NCBI GenBank assembly: GCA_949299565.1
Contig: OX437086.1
Location: 538,919-602,918, forward strand
Source: an uncultured Bacillota bacterium
GTDB taxonomy: Bacteria; Bacillota_I; Bacilli_A; RFN20; CAG-826
Length of the DNA stretch: 64,000 nt
Reading direction: 5' to 3'
A program made the translations under genes and the position numbers. The notes beneath the pieces are model-generated. The model saw nothing but the letters and a program-made list of their open reading frames with translations. It made no database searches and was not told where the DNA came from. Shown here one piece after another: positions 32,695-40,116 of the stretch (positions are counted from its first letter, which is position 1; the number at the start of each line of letters is the position of its first letter).

Positions 32695-34272
32695 ATGTCA
32701 GAAAATGAAGCGAAAACGCAAATAACAAGCGAGCACAAAGTCAGCCAGCATCCGCATTTATGGATTCTCTTTTTTGCGATTCTTTTTGCTGTTCTTTCAG
32801 TTATTTTCTGTTCAACTTCGACTTCCTTTTTATATCCTAAAACCAACCTTGACAATATTGATATCGATTCGAATTATTTTCTATATTCAGGTTATTTGTT
32901 GTTAGAAGGACGTATCCCTTATTTAGAAATTTTTGATCATAAAGGCCTTTATCATGTCGCCATCAACGCTTTAGGCGTTCTTTTAGGCGGTCGTTACGGC
33001 GTTTTCTTTTTGCAGATCGTTTTCAATAGCGTCGGACTCTTCTTCCTTTTTGAAACGATTTATCGATTAGGAATTAAAAGTCGCTTTTATACCTTTATGG
33101 CCGGTCTTTTTTATCTCGTTTTGCGTTTCAGTTCAATGGCGGGCAATCAAGAAGGAGAATGGGTATTTCCCTTCATGGCAATGGGGCTTTATTTCTTTTT
33201 GCCTTCGCTTTTAAATGAAAACAAACGAGATTTATACATCGGATCTCTGATTTTAGGATTAGAGATGGGTTTATCTTTAAACGCCAGACCATTAGACGCC
33301 TTAGCCGCCGGCAGCCTTTTTATCGCATATTTTGTTTATTGGTGCCATTCTTGCCGTGATTTTAAGAGATTGCTGATCGTTGTTTCTTTAGCGATTTTCG
33401 GTCTTTTTGTCCCCTTTTTCTTCATCATTCCTTTCGCGGTTCGCAATGGCTATTTAGAGATTATGTTCCTAGCCATTTTTGTCCAAGGCGGACATTACAT
33501 CGATGAAAGCCTCGTCAGTCTTGAAAGGCTTTTGCCGATTCTTCTAATTGTTCTTTTGTTTGCTTTGACTATTTTCTTCTATTTTCATGAACGGAAGCAT
33601 AAAAACATCAATCAAGTTTTAAACGAGATTCTTTTTGTTCATTTTCTCGTTTTTGAATTAGTCTTTCTTTTAGTTTTTCGTTACATGGACTATCTTTGGG
33701 TTTATTATCCGTCCTTTATCATTACCTTCGTCCTCTATTTGAATGGCATTAAAATCGAAGAACGGTTGAGAGGGCGGCGAGCGCTTCTGCTAGGAACAAG
33801 TTCATACGTCTCGCTTTTTGTTGTTGTTTTTCTCAGCATTTATTATACGAGCGGTGCATACCTTTTTGGCTATTACGAGCAGGAAAAAATTGAAAACGAT
33901 ATCTCGCTTATTCCTTATGAATATCGCCGGACGCCGGGAGCGGTGTACGCACTGGGAGTTGATCCCGGAATTTATATCGTCGGTGAAATTGAAGTCGGAC
34001 CTTGCCCGTATTTTGCTTATCAGCATTGGTGGCTTCCGAACAATTCAACGGTTCTACCACGCATTAATGAATATTTAGGAGATTCGGAGGAACAACCGCA
34101 TTATTTATTAGTATCAATTCTTGAAGAAGAACAAAAAGCATTAGAGCCTTTTATGGAAGTGGTAGAAGAAAATTATGTCCGTCAAGCGCCGGAATATTTA
34201 CCGCGTTGGGACAACAATCAGCAATTTGAAATTTGGACAAAAATCGGTTTCGAGGCTGAGTGGGCAATATAA
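32695..34272 (+). CDS. GT-C-like polytopic membrane protein (525 aa)
   Basis: About ten or more membrane segments. The first extracytoplasmic loop has DIDSNYFLYSGYLLLEGRIP and YLEIFDHKGLYHVAINALG, the acidic DHKG pattern shared by GT-C-type (lipid-phosphate-sugar) glycosyltransferase-like proteins in Firmicutes. The C-terminal about 120 residues are a soluble domain with ALGVDPGIYIVGEI and YFAYQHWWLPN. The protein at 44196 is clearly a paralogue (DIVDHKGPFLFYWG, QSWWDESG). A role in glycosylating an envelope polymer or protein is inferred. The ribosome binding site is weak. Confidence 0.7.
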   Translation: MSENEAKTQITSEHKVSQHPHLWILFFAILFAVLSVIFCSTSTSFLYPKTNLDNIDIDSNYFLYSGYLLLEGRIPYLEIFDHKGLYHVAINALGVLLGGRYGVFFLQIVFNSVGLFFLFETIYRLGIKSRFYTFMAGLFYLVLRFSSMAGNQEGEWVFPFMAMGLYFFLPSLLNENKRDLYIGSLILGLEMGLSLNARPLDALAAGSLFIAYFVYWCHSCRDFKRLLIVVSLAIFGLFVPFFFIIPFAVRNGYLEIMFLAIFVQGGHYIDESLVSLERLLPILLIVLLFALTIFFYFHERKHKNINQVLNEILFVHFLVFELVFLLVFRYMDYLWVYYPSFIITFVLYLNGIKIEERLRGRRALLLGTSSYVSLFVVVFLSIYYTSGAYLFGYYEQEKIENDISLIPYEYRRTPGAVYALGVDPGIYIVGEIEVGPCPYFAYQHWWLPNNSTVLPRINEYLGDSEEQPHYLLVSILEEEQKALEPFMEVVEENYVRQAPEYLPRWDNNQQFEIWTKIGFEAEWAI

Positions 34273-34273
34273 A

Positions 34274-34306
34274 AACGGGTGTGGTTTGAAACCGGGCACC
34301 CGTTTC
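34274..34306 (+). terminator. Terminator-like hairpin
   Basis: ACGGGTG and CACCCGT arms around a 15-base loop. Only a short T-run follows, so termination would be weak. Confidence 0.5.
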
Positions 34307-34315
34307 TAAGATTGA

Positions 34316-34879
34316 TTACTCGAATTGACTATTATATAAGGACGCGTAAGCCCCGTTCTTTTTTAGAAGTTCAAGATGACTTTCTTGCTCGGTGTTAGTG
34401 TCGACGCTAGAGGCGTCTTCATTGAGAATTAAAATTGAGGGATTTGCAAGAAACACACGAGCAATCGTCGATTTCTAGCTTCCATTTTGCCAGTAATCGC
34501 GGTGGTTGCTCCTCTTTTACAGGAGGAGTTTAAGTTTTAAGCGTCATCACTATCAAGCTGAAACCAGACTTTTTTCAATGTTGTCTTTAATGGTTGGGTG
34601 AAATTGAGAACGGCTTCGACGCGGTTAGCGCATTCTAAAGCACGCGGAAACCCGTCAATGAATAAACGATGATCACGAAAATGTTAATCACGAAAAGGGA
34701 AAGACCGTTGAGATTTGTGAAATACGGTTTACTTTGATTGAAGTTGTGGCGTAGTTCTCGAAGGTTTTATTGAGGCGCGTCTCTTCATAATTTTCCTTAT
34801 TGAAAGTGCGAACAACGCGAACGTTGGTGATGTTTTCAAGAACGATAGTCTCATGCGGTCGAGCAATTTTTAATGTCAA
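34316..34879 (-). pseudogene. Relic of an ABC-type multidrug exporter (permease-ATPase)
   Basis: Reverse-strand fragments in several frames reproduce the order of one ABC exporter: a membrane-domain piece (PHETIVLENITNVRVVRTF, then NKENYEETRLNKTFENYA), the segment before the ATPase (ALECANRVEAVLNFTQP), a damaged Walker A region (GATTAITGKMEARN, lacking GSGKS), an ABC Walker B-like LANPSILILNEDASSVDTNT, and the C-terminus KKNGAYASLYNSQFE followed by a stop. Large parts are missing and the frame changes several times. Clearly not functional; an old decay. Confidence 0.88.
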
Positions 34880-34960
34880 GGCATCGAAATTAAATTTAAT
34901 GCCTTTTATTCAATAGTCATTTTCGTTATTTTAAAGGTAATTAAAGGGAGAACTCGCTTC

Positions 34961-35560
34961 ATGGAAAGAATCATCACCATCAGCCGCGAATTCGGCAGTG
35001 GCGGACGCGAACTTGGAAGGCGTTTGGCGGATAAACTTAGCTATGCTTATTATGATCGTGAAATCATTGAGGAAATCGCTAAACGCACTTCTCTTTCTGA
35101 GCGATATGTTCAATCGATTATCGATGGACATAATAGTTTTTCCTTTCCGATTCATATCGGACATAGTTTTTATTTACCGAGCAGTCCTTTATCTGAACAA
35201 GCGACTCGTATTTTTGAAGAGCAAAGGACGATTGTTGAGGAATTAACTAGAAAAGCGCCTTGTGTAATCGTCGGGCGTTGTGCTGATTATTTATTAAGGG
35301 AGACTAAGCCGTTTTCGATTTTCGTATATGCTGATATCGAAAGCAAAATAATTAGATGCCGCAAAAGAGCGCCCGTAAATGAAAAATTAACTGATCGTGA
35401 ACTGGAGAAGAAAATTAAGCGCATCGATAAAAAGCGAGCCAAATATTATGAATTTTATACAGGTCGTTCCTGGGGTCAAAAATTGAATTTCGATTTATGC
35501 ATCAATACGAGCCGTTTGGATTTAGACGTGCTGGCGACCGCTCTTTCCCGTTTATTTTAA
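34961..35560 (+). CDS. Cytidylate kinase-like family protein (199 aa)
   Basis: Resembles the Cytidylate_kin2 family: the P-loop-like N-terminus ITISREFGSGGRELGRRLA (residues 5-23), DREII, an IVGRCADYLL segment and CRKRAPVNEKLTDRELEKKI, with FDLCINTSRLDLD near the end. The glycine-rich loop lacks the K of a classical Walker A, as is usual in this family. Substrate uncertain. GGGAG precedes the ATG by ten bases. It converges on the lipoprotein gene at 35580. Confidence 0.8.
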   Translation: MERIITISREFGSGGRELGRRLADKLSYAYYDREIIEEIAKRTSLSERYVQSIIDGHNSFSFPIHIGHSFYLPSSPLSEQATRIFEEQRTIVEELTRKAPCVIVGRCADYLLRETKPFSIFVYADIESKIIRCRKRAPVNEKLTDRELEKKIKRIDKKRAKYYEFYTGRSWGQKLNFDLCINTSRLDLDVLATALSRLF

Positions 35561-35579
35561 AGAAGAGCAGCAGTTAAAG

Positions 35580-37838
35580 TTAAGCTAATTTAGAGATAAA
35601 AATGCCGCCGGTTAAATCTTTTGCCAACCTTATTTCGATATTATCTTTCGTATATATTTCAGCGCCCGGCAAATCCGGAGTTAAATCTAATTCATAGCCT
35701 TGTTTTGTTAAGATATCTTTGTAGTTCGCATAATATTCATCGTCATTCACTGTTTCTGAAGATGAGGAAATAGTTATCGTGTCGTACAGAAGCGTTGATT
35801 CGAATTGGCAATAAGTCTCCTCGTTATAAAGATAGGGGATGGTTGTAGCGACTTCTTCTCCGAATAAACTGACAAGTTTCTCGTGAATTTCCAGCGATTC
35901 ATCCTTCCAAGAAGTAGGCTCAACGAAATCAGTCATCTGTTCTATTTTCGTCAATATTTCTTGAGGGATTTCAAGATTTTCATAACGATATTCAACGATT
36001 TCGCTTCCTTGTTGGAATAAGCCATCATCATAATCGTAGCTGATTTGCGTGATGTGCTGATCATCCACTGTCATTTCGAAAGTATCTATTAATAAATTGT
36101 TCCCCTCGTTTCCTAAGATTAAGGAGTCAGAGACACTTTTTAGAACCAAAGGGTTCAGAGTATAAGTTGTAGTGTCGATTTTATTGAAGATATTTGTAGA
36201 GACGTGCATTCCTACAAAATCTGATAAGAGACCATCCGCTTTAAGATAGCCATTTTCTTTTGCTACTCCGTTTTTGTCTATCAGGAAGCGCTGAACTCCG
36301 TCAGTTTCTTTCTTATATCCGGTCACATAGGAACTGACGGTGCCTGAGAAAGTTAATTCCTTTTGCTCAAATATCAACAAATCATCGACTAAGTAAGTAT
36401 TCTTTTCTCTTTCATTCGTTCTTGTGTCATATGAATTGGCAATGAAATTTTCGTTGCTGTTTAAATGATTTATCTTATCTTGTAATTCAAAATTAGCGTC
36501 CTCTAGAGGCATCAATGTCGGTATTTTCCGATCAGAAACTAGTGTTGAGACGATTTGAATCTTGAAATAATCTATTGTGGCGCCATTTTGAACGCCCATT
36601 TCAGGGAAGGTTGCGGTTAGTTCAAGAGCGTCCTCCTCAATCGTTAAAAATAAACTCTCTGGTTGACTATTAACGTCGATATAGGAAAAGTTTTTATAAA
36701 TTTGTTCACCATTAAAGCCAAAATATTGATATTGATTATCTTGACTGTTCGTTGAACGAAAAGCGTTTAGATCGTTCAGCAATAAGTTATAAGCGAGAGG
36801 GTATTCTTCTTCAAAGAGATAATATTCGCCGATTGGCATTGTCGCGACTTGGTTTAAAGCGTTGATTCCCTCTTTTAAAACTTTACCGTTGCCGTTTTTG
36901 AAATATTCTTCGTTACCGCCCTCGACAGTGTGCACTCTAGATGAACTTCTATCGTAACTAAACGAATCGATAAGAGTTTTATCGCCGGTTGTGGAAGATG
37001 ATATATAGATTTGACTATCTACTGAAATAACATCGTTATCATCTATTAAATTCAGCTTAACGATTTTCTCGCTTGATAATGGAAATTCAGGAATTTCGAA
37101 ATCGGCGATATATTCATCGCATGCAGCGATTGCGGTTTCGCCGATATTAAAGATGGTTCCGCTAGCGTCAACGACATCAACATATTCAAAAGAGTCATAA
37201 TCGATGGTTTGTAGGGCAAACGAAAATGAATCAATGTCCGTGCTTTCAAGTCTAACTCTTGTGAAAGTGCCGTTTTCAGCATCTTCGTAATAACCTAACG
37301 TATTGGCCAAACTGTTGATTAGATTCTTATTGTCCGAATAGTAGTGGCCATCTTCTCCTTCTAGAGTAGAAGGAACAGCCTTAAGGTTCGCTAGATAATT
37401 AAATGACTGGCATGAAACTATTTTTTCTTCATGAGGATAGGCTAAAGTGAACTTATCCTCGGAATCAAAATAATAGTTATAGACTAGAGTGTCTCCTATC
37501 GATGAATCGAAAGATTCGAGGTTGATATACCCTAAATTTGTTTCGGAAAAATAAATGTAGTTTTTTGTATAGTAGGAGACGTAACTTTGGCCTTGATAGC
37601 TATATTCGAGAGTGTAGTTAGAGCTTTCTTTAATCCTTTTTAAAGCTTCAACGATTCGTTCTTCTTCAGTTAAGGAGACGGATGAACTAGAAGAAGAACT
37701 AGAACTCTCACTAGAAGCGTTTGAAGAAGAGCTGGATGAAATGGATGAAGACGAAGACGCTGCTTGAGATGAATCAAGAGCGCCTCCGCAACTCGCTAAT
37801 AAGAAAATTGGCAAAAGCAGAGGAACTGTTTTCTTCAT
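35580..37838 (-). CDS. Large lipoprotein of unknown function (752 aa)
   Basis: A lipoprotein signal peptide ends LLASC (Cys-17), followed by a serine-rich linker (about 24-55: SSSSSSSS-type). The rest is a long beta-rich, Tyr/Asp-rich extracellular region with no recognised domain. It is three bases downstream of the second lipoprotein gene on the same strand, and its ribosome binding site must lie inside that gene. The pair is probably one operon. Confidence 0.82.
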   Translation of the reverse strand: MKKTVPLLLPIFLLASCGGALDSSQAASSSSSISSSSSSNASSESSSSSSSSSVSLTEEERIVEALKRIKESSNYTLEYSYQGQSYVSYYTKNYIYFSETNLGYINLESFDSSIGDTLVYNYYFDSEDKFTLAYPHEEKIVSCQSFNYLANLKAVPSTLEGEDGHYYSDNKNLINSLANTLGYYEDAENGTFTRVRLESTDIDSFSFALQTIDYDSFEYVDVVDASGTIFNIGETAIAACDEYIADFEIPEFPLSSEKIVKLNLIDDNDVISVDSQIYISSSTTGDKTLIDSFSYDRSSSRVHTVEGGNEEYFKNGNGKVLKEGINALNQVATMPIGEYYLFEEEYPLAYNLLLNDLNAFRSTNSQDNQYQYFGFNGEQIYKNFSYIDVNSQPESLFLTIEEDALELTATFPEMGVQNGATIDYFKIQIVSTLVSDRKIPTLMPLEDANFELQDKINHLNSNENFIANSYDTRTNEREKNTYLVDDLLIFEQKELTFSGTVSSYVTGYKKETDGVQRFLIDKNGVAKENGYLKADGLLSDFVGMHVSTNIFNKIDTTTYTLNPLVLKSVSDSLILGNEGNNLLIDTFEMTVDDQHITQISYDYDDGLFQQGSEIVEYRYENLEIPQEILTKIEQMTDFVEPTSWKDESLEIHEKLVSLFGEEVATTIPYLYNEETYCQFESTLLYDTITISSSSETVNDDEYYANYKDILTKQGYELDLTPDLPGAEIYTKDNIEIRLAKDLTGGIFISKLA

Positions 37839-37841
37839 ACA

Positions 37842-39425
37842 TTACTGCAACTCGGCAGGCAAAACGTTAAATGAAAGACCAACGCCAGAGAAGAAAGAAT
37901 TGTAGCCATTGAAGACTTCCATATAGTATCCGTTGTGCAAATTGAAAATTAAAAGATTTACCTCATCATAAGGCATGATATCCCAACTATCTAGATAAGG
38001 CTGGAGTTCTTCTCTTGTGAATTTTGTAAATTCGGTATTCATCAATTCTGCAAGGTAAGATTGGATAATGCCATCAGCCCTATTGGATGGCACATCTTCC
38101 GATATGAGGTCTAAGTAATCGGTGTCTTGATCAACGATTGACCAAGTGTATCCGGTATTAAAGTAAGGAATTTCAATCTCTGTTCCTAAAAGAGTTTCTA
38201 TTGCTTCTAAGATACTAGGATCTTGGCTTGTCCAATCTTCTTTTACGACATAGTTATCGAAATCAACTTGAATTTCTGTTGAACCGATATTTTTAAATAC
38301 GAATGCATACTCTTCCGATGTAATCGTCAGTTCGTCATTAGCGATAGAGAAGATGAGCGCGCTATTGGTTAAATAGTCGCAGCCAACTAATTCGAAAGAA
38401 GCGTCGACATCTGCTATCTCAGCTAAGGGCGTGTAGCCGTTTGAAGTTTCTTTTAGCACGCGTCCATCAACTTCAAAATCAGCTTGTAAATTAAGATAAT
38501 CATCTTCAACGGTGGAACTCAATGTAGCCTCCGTTTCATCGCTAGAAATTGTGAGGACGAGATAGCCGGTTTCTTGTTTTAAATATCCTCTTCTGTCTTC
38601 TTTAAAATATAATCGGTCATCCATCGATTGAACCGTTTGAATGATTTCATTATTTTCTTTGATTTCTAAGGTGAAATTCTGTTCTTTTAATTTTGTCGTC
38701 AGTTCGTTGAATGAATTAGAGAATTCGCTTTCAGCAGGGATTTCGATTTTCTCTTCGCGTTCGTCGCTTTTTGCGCTGAAAGTTGTGTCTAAAGTCAAAG
38801 TGATGCCATTACTAACATAGCGAGCATTATAAGTTAGGAGATTGTTTTCTCTTGAGAAACTAGCTTCGACAATGGTATCTAAAGCGCCCGTTAAAGCCCC
38901 GGATAATTGGTAATTGAGAATCATCAAATCGTCGAGATATGTATCGACAGCAATTTCGTATGTTTTATTTTCAGTAATTTGAAGATCGAAATGAGAAAGA
39001 ACATTAGTCAAGTAGTTGAAATCAGCGACGTCTTCAGAAGAAATTGTCGCTTTTTTTGTTAATGCTTTCTTGACGATTTTGTCATTTTCTTTTTCGTAGT
39101 ACTGCGTTCTAAAAACCTCGCCGTCGCTGGATATTGCATACATAGTGAGGTAATCATCAGCTAAAAATGTTTGATACTCATTCGAGAGGACGTCCGTGCT
39201 TCCCTCTTCTTGCGTTGAGACAATAGTCCTGGCGTTGAAGGAAGATTCGTAATCTTTTAAAAGATCGGTAGCCGGAAGAGAGGAAGAAGTGTTTTCTGTG
39301 CTTGATTCGCTTGATGTGCTGGATTCACTCGATTGATGCGAGGAAGATGTGGTGGATGAGCCGGTTTCTGCGCAAGAAACTAACGGCAAAACAATTAACA
39401 ACGGAAGTAGGATTTTTGTTTTCAT
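37842..39425 (-). CDS. Lipoprotein of unknown function (527 aa)
   Basis: Signal peptide ending VLPLVSC (Cys-18) and a Ser/Thr-rich linker (about 24-50). AAGAGGA lies about seven bases before ATG. The mature part has repeated beta segments and resembles the downstream lipoprotein in style (for example TFLADDYLTMYAISSDGE), but no domain is recognised. Its leader sequence is repeated at 39563. First gene of the pair. Confidence 0.82.
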   Translation of the reverse strand: MKTKILLPLLIVLPLVSCAETGSSTTSSSHQSSESSTSSESSTENTSSSLPATDLLKDYESSFNARTIVSTQEEGSTDVLSNEYQTFLADDYLTMYAISSDGEVFRTQYYEKENDKIVKKALTKKATISSEDVADFNYLTNVLSHFDLQITENKTYEIAVDTYLDDLMILNYQLSGALTGALDTIVEASFSRENNLLTYNARYVSNGITLTLDTTFSAKSDEREEKIEIPAESEFSNSFNELTTKLKEQNFTLEIKENNEIIQTVQSMDDRLYFKEDRRGYLKQETGYLVLTISSDETEATLSSTVEDDYLNLQADFEVDGRVLKETSNGYTPLAEIADVDASFELVGCDYLTNSALIFSIANDELTITSEEYAFVFKNIGSTEIQVDFDNYVVKEDWTSQDPSILEAIETLLGTEIEIPYFNTGYTWSIVDQDTDYLDLISEDVPSNRADGIIQSYLAELMNTEFTKFTREELQPYLDSWDIMPYDEVNLLIFNLHNGYYMEVFNGYNSFFSGVGLSFNVLPAELQ

Positions 39426-39432
39426 TTTAATT

Positions 39433-39579
39433 TCCTCTTAAAAATTAATTTTAGCATCAAGAGAAAAATACACAAATTGCTGCTCAAATGCAAAATTAAA
39501 TCTTTAGAAAAGAACTAAACGAAAAAAACAATAGCGATGACGTTATGTTAAAGATTTATAAATCCTCTTAAAAATTAAT
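39433..39579 (-). repeat. Duplicated 17-base leader/ribosome-binding sequence
   Basis: TCCTCTTAAAAATTAAT occurs identically at 39433-39449, where it is the ribosome binding region of the lipoprotein gene (AAGAGGA on the minus strand), and at 39563-39579, where no gene follows. It may mark a lost duplicate of the lipoprotein gene's start. Confidence 0.5.
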
Positions 39580-39851
39580 CACTGCATGTCTGCGGCTTGA
39601 AATGCGCATCTTTCTATTCTTCAAATGTTTATAGAGCAGAAGTTTCAGCAATTAGTTGCCTTCTTCTATAAGATTTTTCATTCAGTCATTAACTTCTTGT
39701 TTGAATTTCTCAATTCTTGCTCTATTTGTTTTAATCTTTCGTTTTTATTCATGCTTTTTGCCAATCGTTTAGGCCTTTAAGCGATTTAAATATATTTGGG
39801 AAAAGAAATTTAGATTCTCAATTCATAAAGAAGCCCGAACCAAAGAATGCA

Positions 39852-39879
39852 TAAAGAAAAATCAACCACCGGGGTTGAT
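39852..39879 (-). terminator. Terminator of the tRNA-Ile/tRNA-Ser unit
   Basis: ATCAACC and GGTTGAT arms around a five-base loop; on the minus strand it is followed by TTTTCTTT. It lies 33 bases after tRNA-Ser. Between 39580 and 39851 I see only a short decayed reverse-strand frame (MNKNERLKQIEQELRN, then a stop). Confidence 0.85.
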
Positions 39880-39911
39880 GTTCTTCTATCGCTAGCAAGT
39901 TATCTTTAATT

Positions 39912-40003
39912 TGGCGGAGGCATAGGGATTCGAACCCTAGCCGGAGTATGACCCCGCTTCCGGTTTTCAAGACCGGTCCCTTCAACCACTTGGGTATGCC
40001 TCC
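39912..40003 (-). tRNA. tRNA-Ser (anticodon TGA)
   Basis: A 92-base class II tRNA with encoded CCA and long variable arm. Acceptor GGAGGCA pairs with TGCCTCC. Anticodon stem CCGGT/ACCGG holds loop CTTGAAA, anticodon TGA. Confidence 0.96.
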
Positions 40004-40015
40004 GTTTCAAATACG

Positions 40016-40091
40016 TGGTGGACCATGTAGGATTTGAACCTACGACCTAGCTCTTATAAGGGGCCCGCTCTAACCTCTGAGCTAATGGTCC
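40016..40091 (-). tRNA. tRNA-Ile with anticodon TAT (UAU) on a tRNA-Ile2-like body
   Basis: A 76-base cloverleaf with encoded CCA. Acceptor GGACCAT pairs with ATGGTCC; the D arm is GCTC/GAGC; the T arm is GTAGG/CCTAC. The loop CTTATAA (positions 32-38) puts anticodon TAT after T33. The anticodon stem GGCCC/GAGCT has one G-U pair and one C-A mismatch at 30-40. The acceptor, D and T arms closely resemble the minor Bacillus tRNA-Ile2, which normally carries CAT with lysidine. A second reading (ATA, Tyr) is unlikely because it needs unmodified A34. Cotranscribed with tRNA-Ser. Confidence 0.85.
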
Positions 40092-40116
40092 GACGAGCAC
40101 ATATTATAAACATTTT

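Noticed and set aside
39660-39752. Reverse ORF MNKNERLKQIEQELRN as a gene
   Set aside because: Only 24 codons, no ribosome binding site, and it stops in decayed sequence; judged a remnant.
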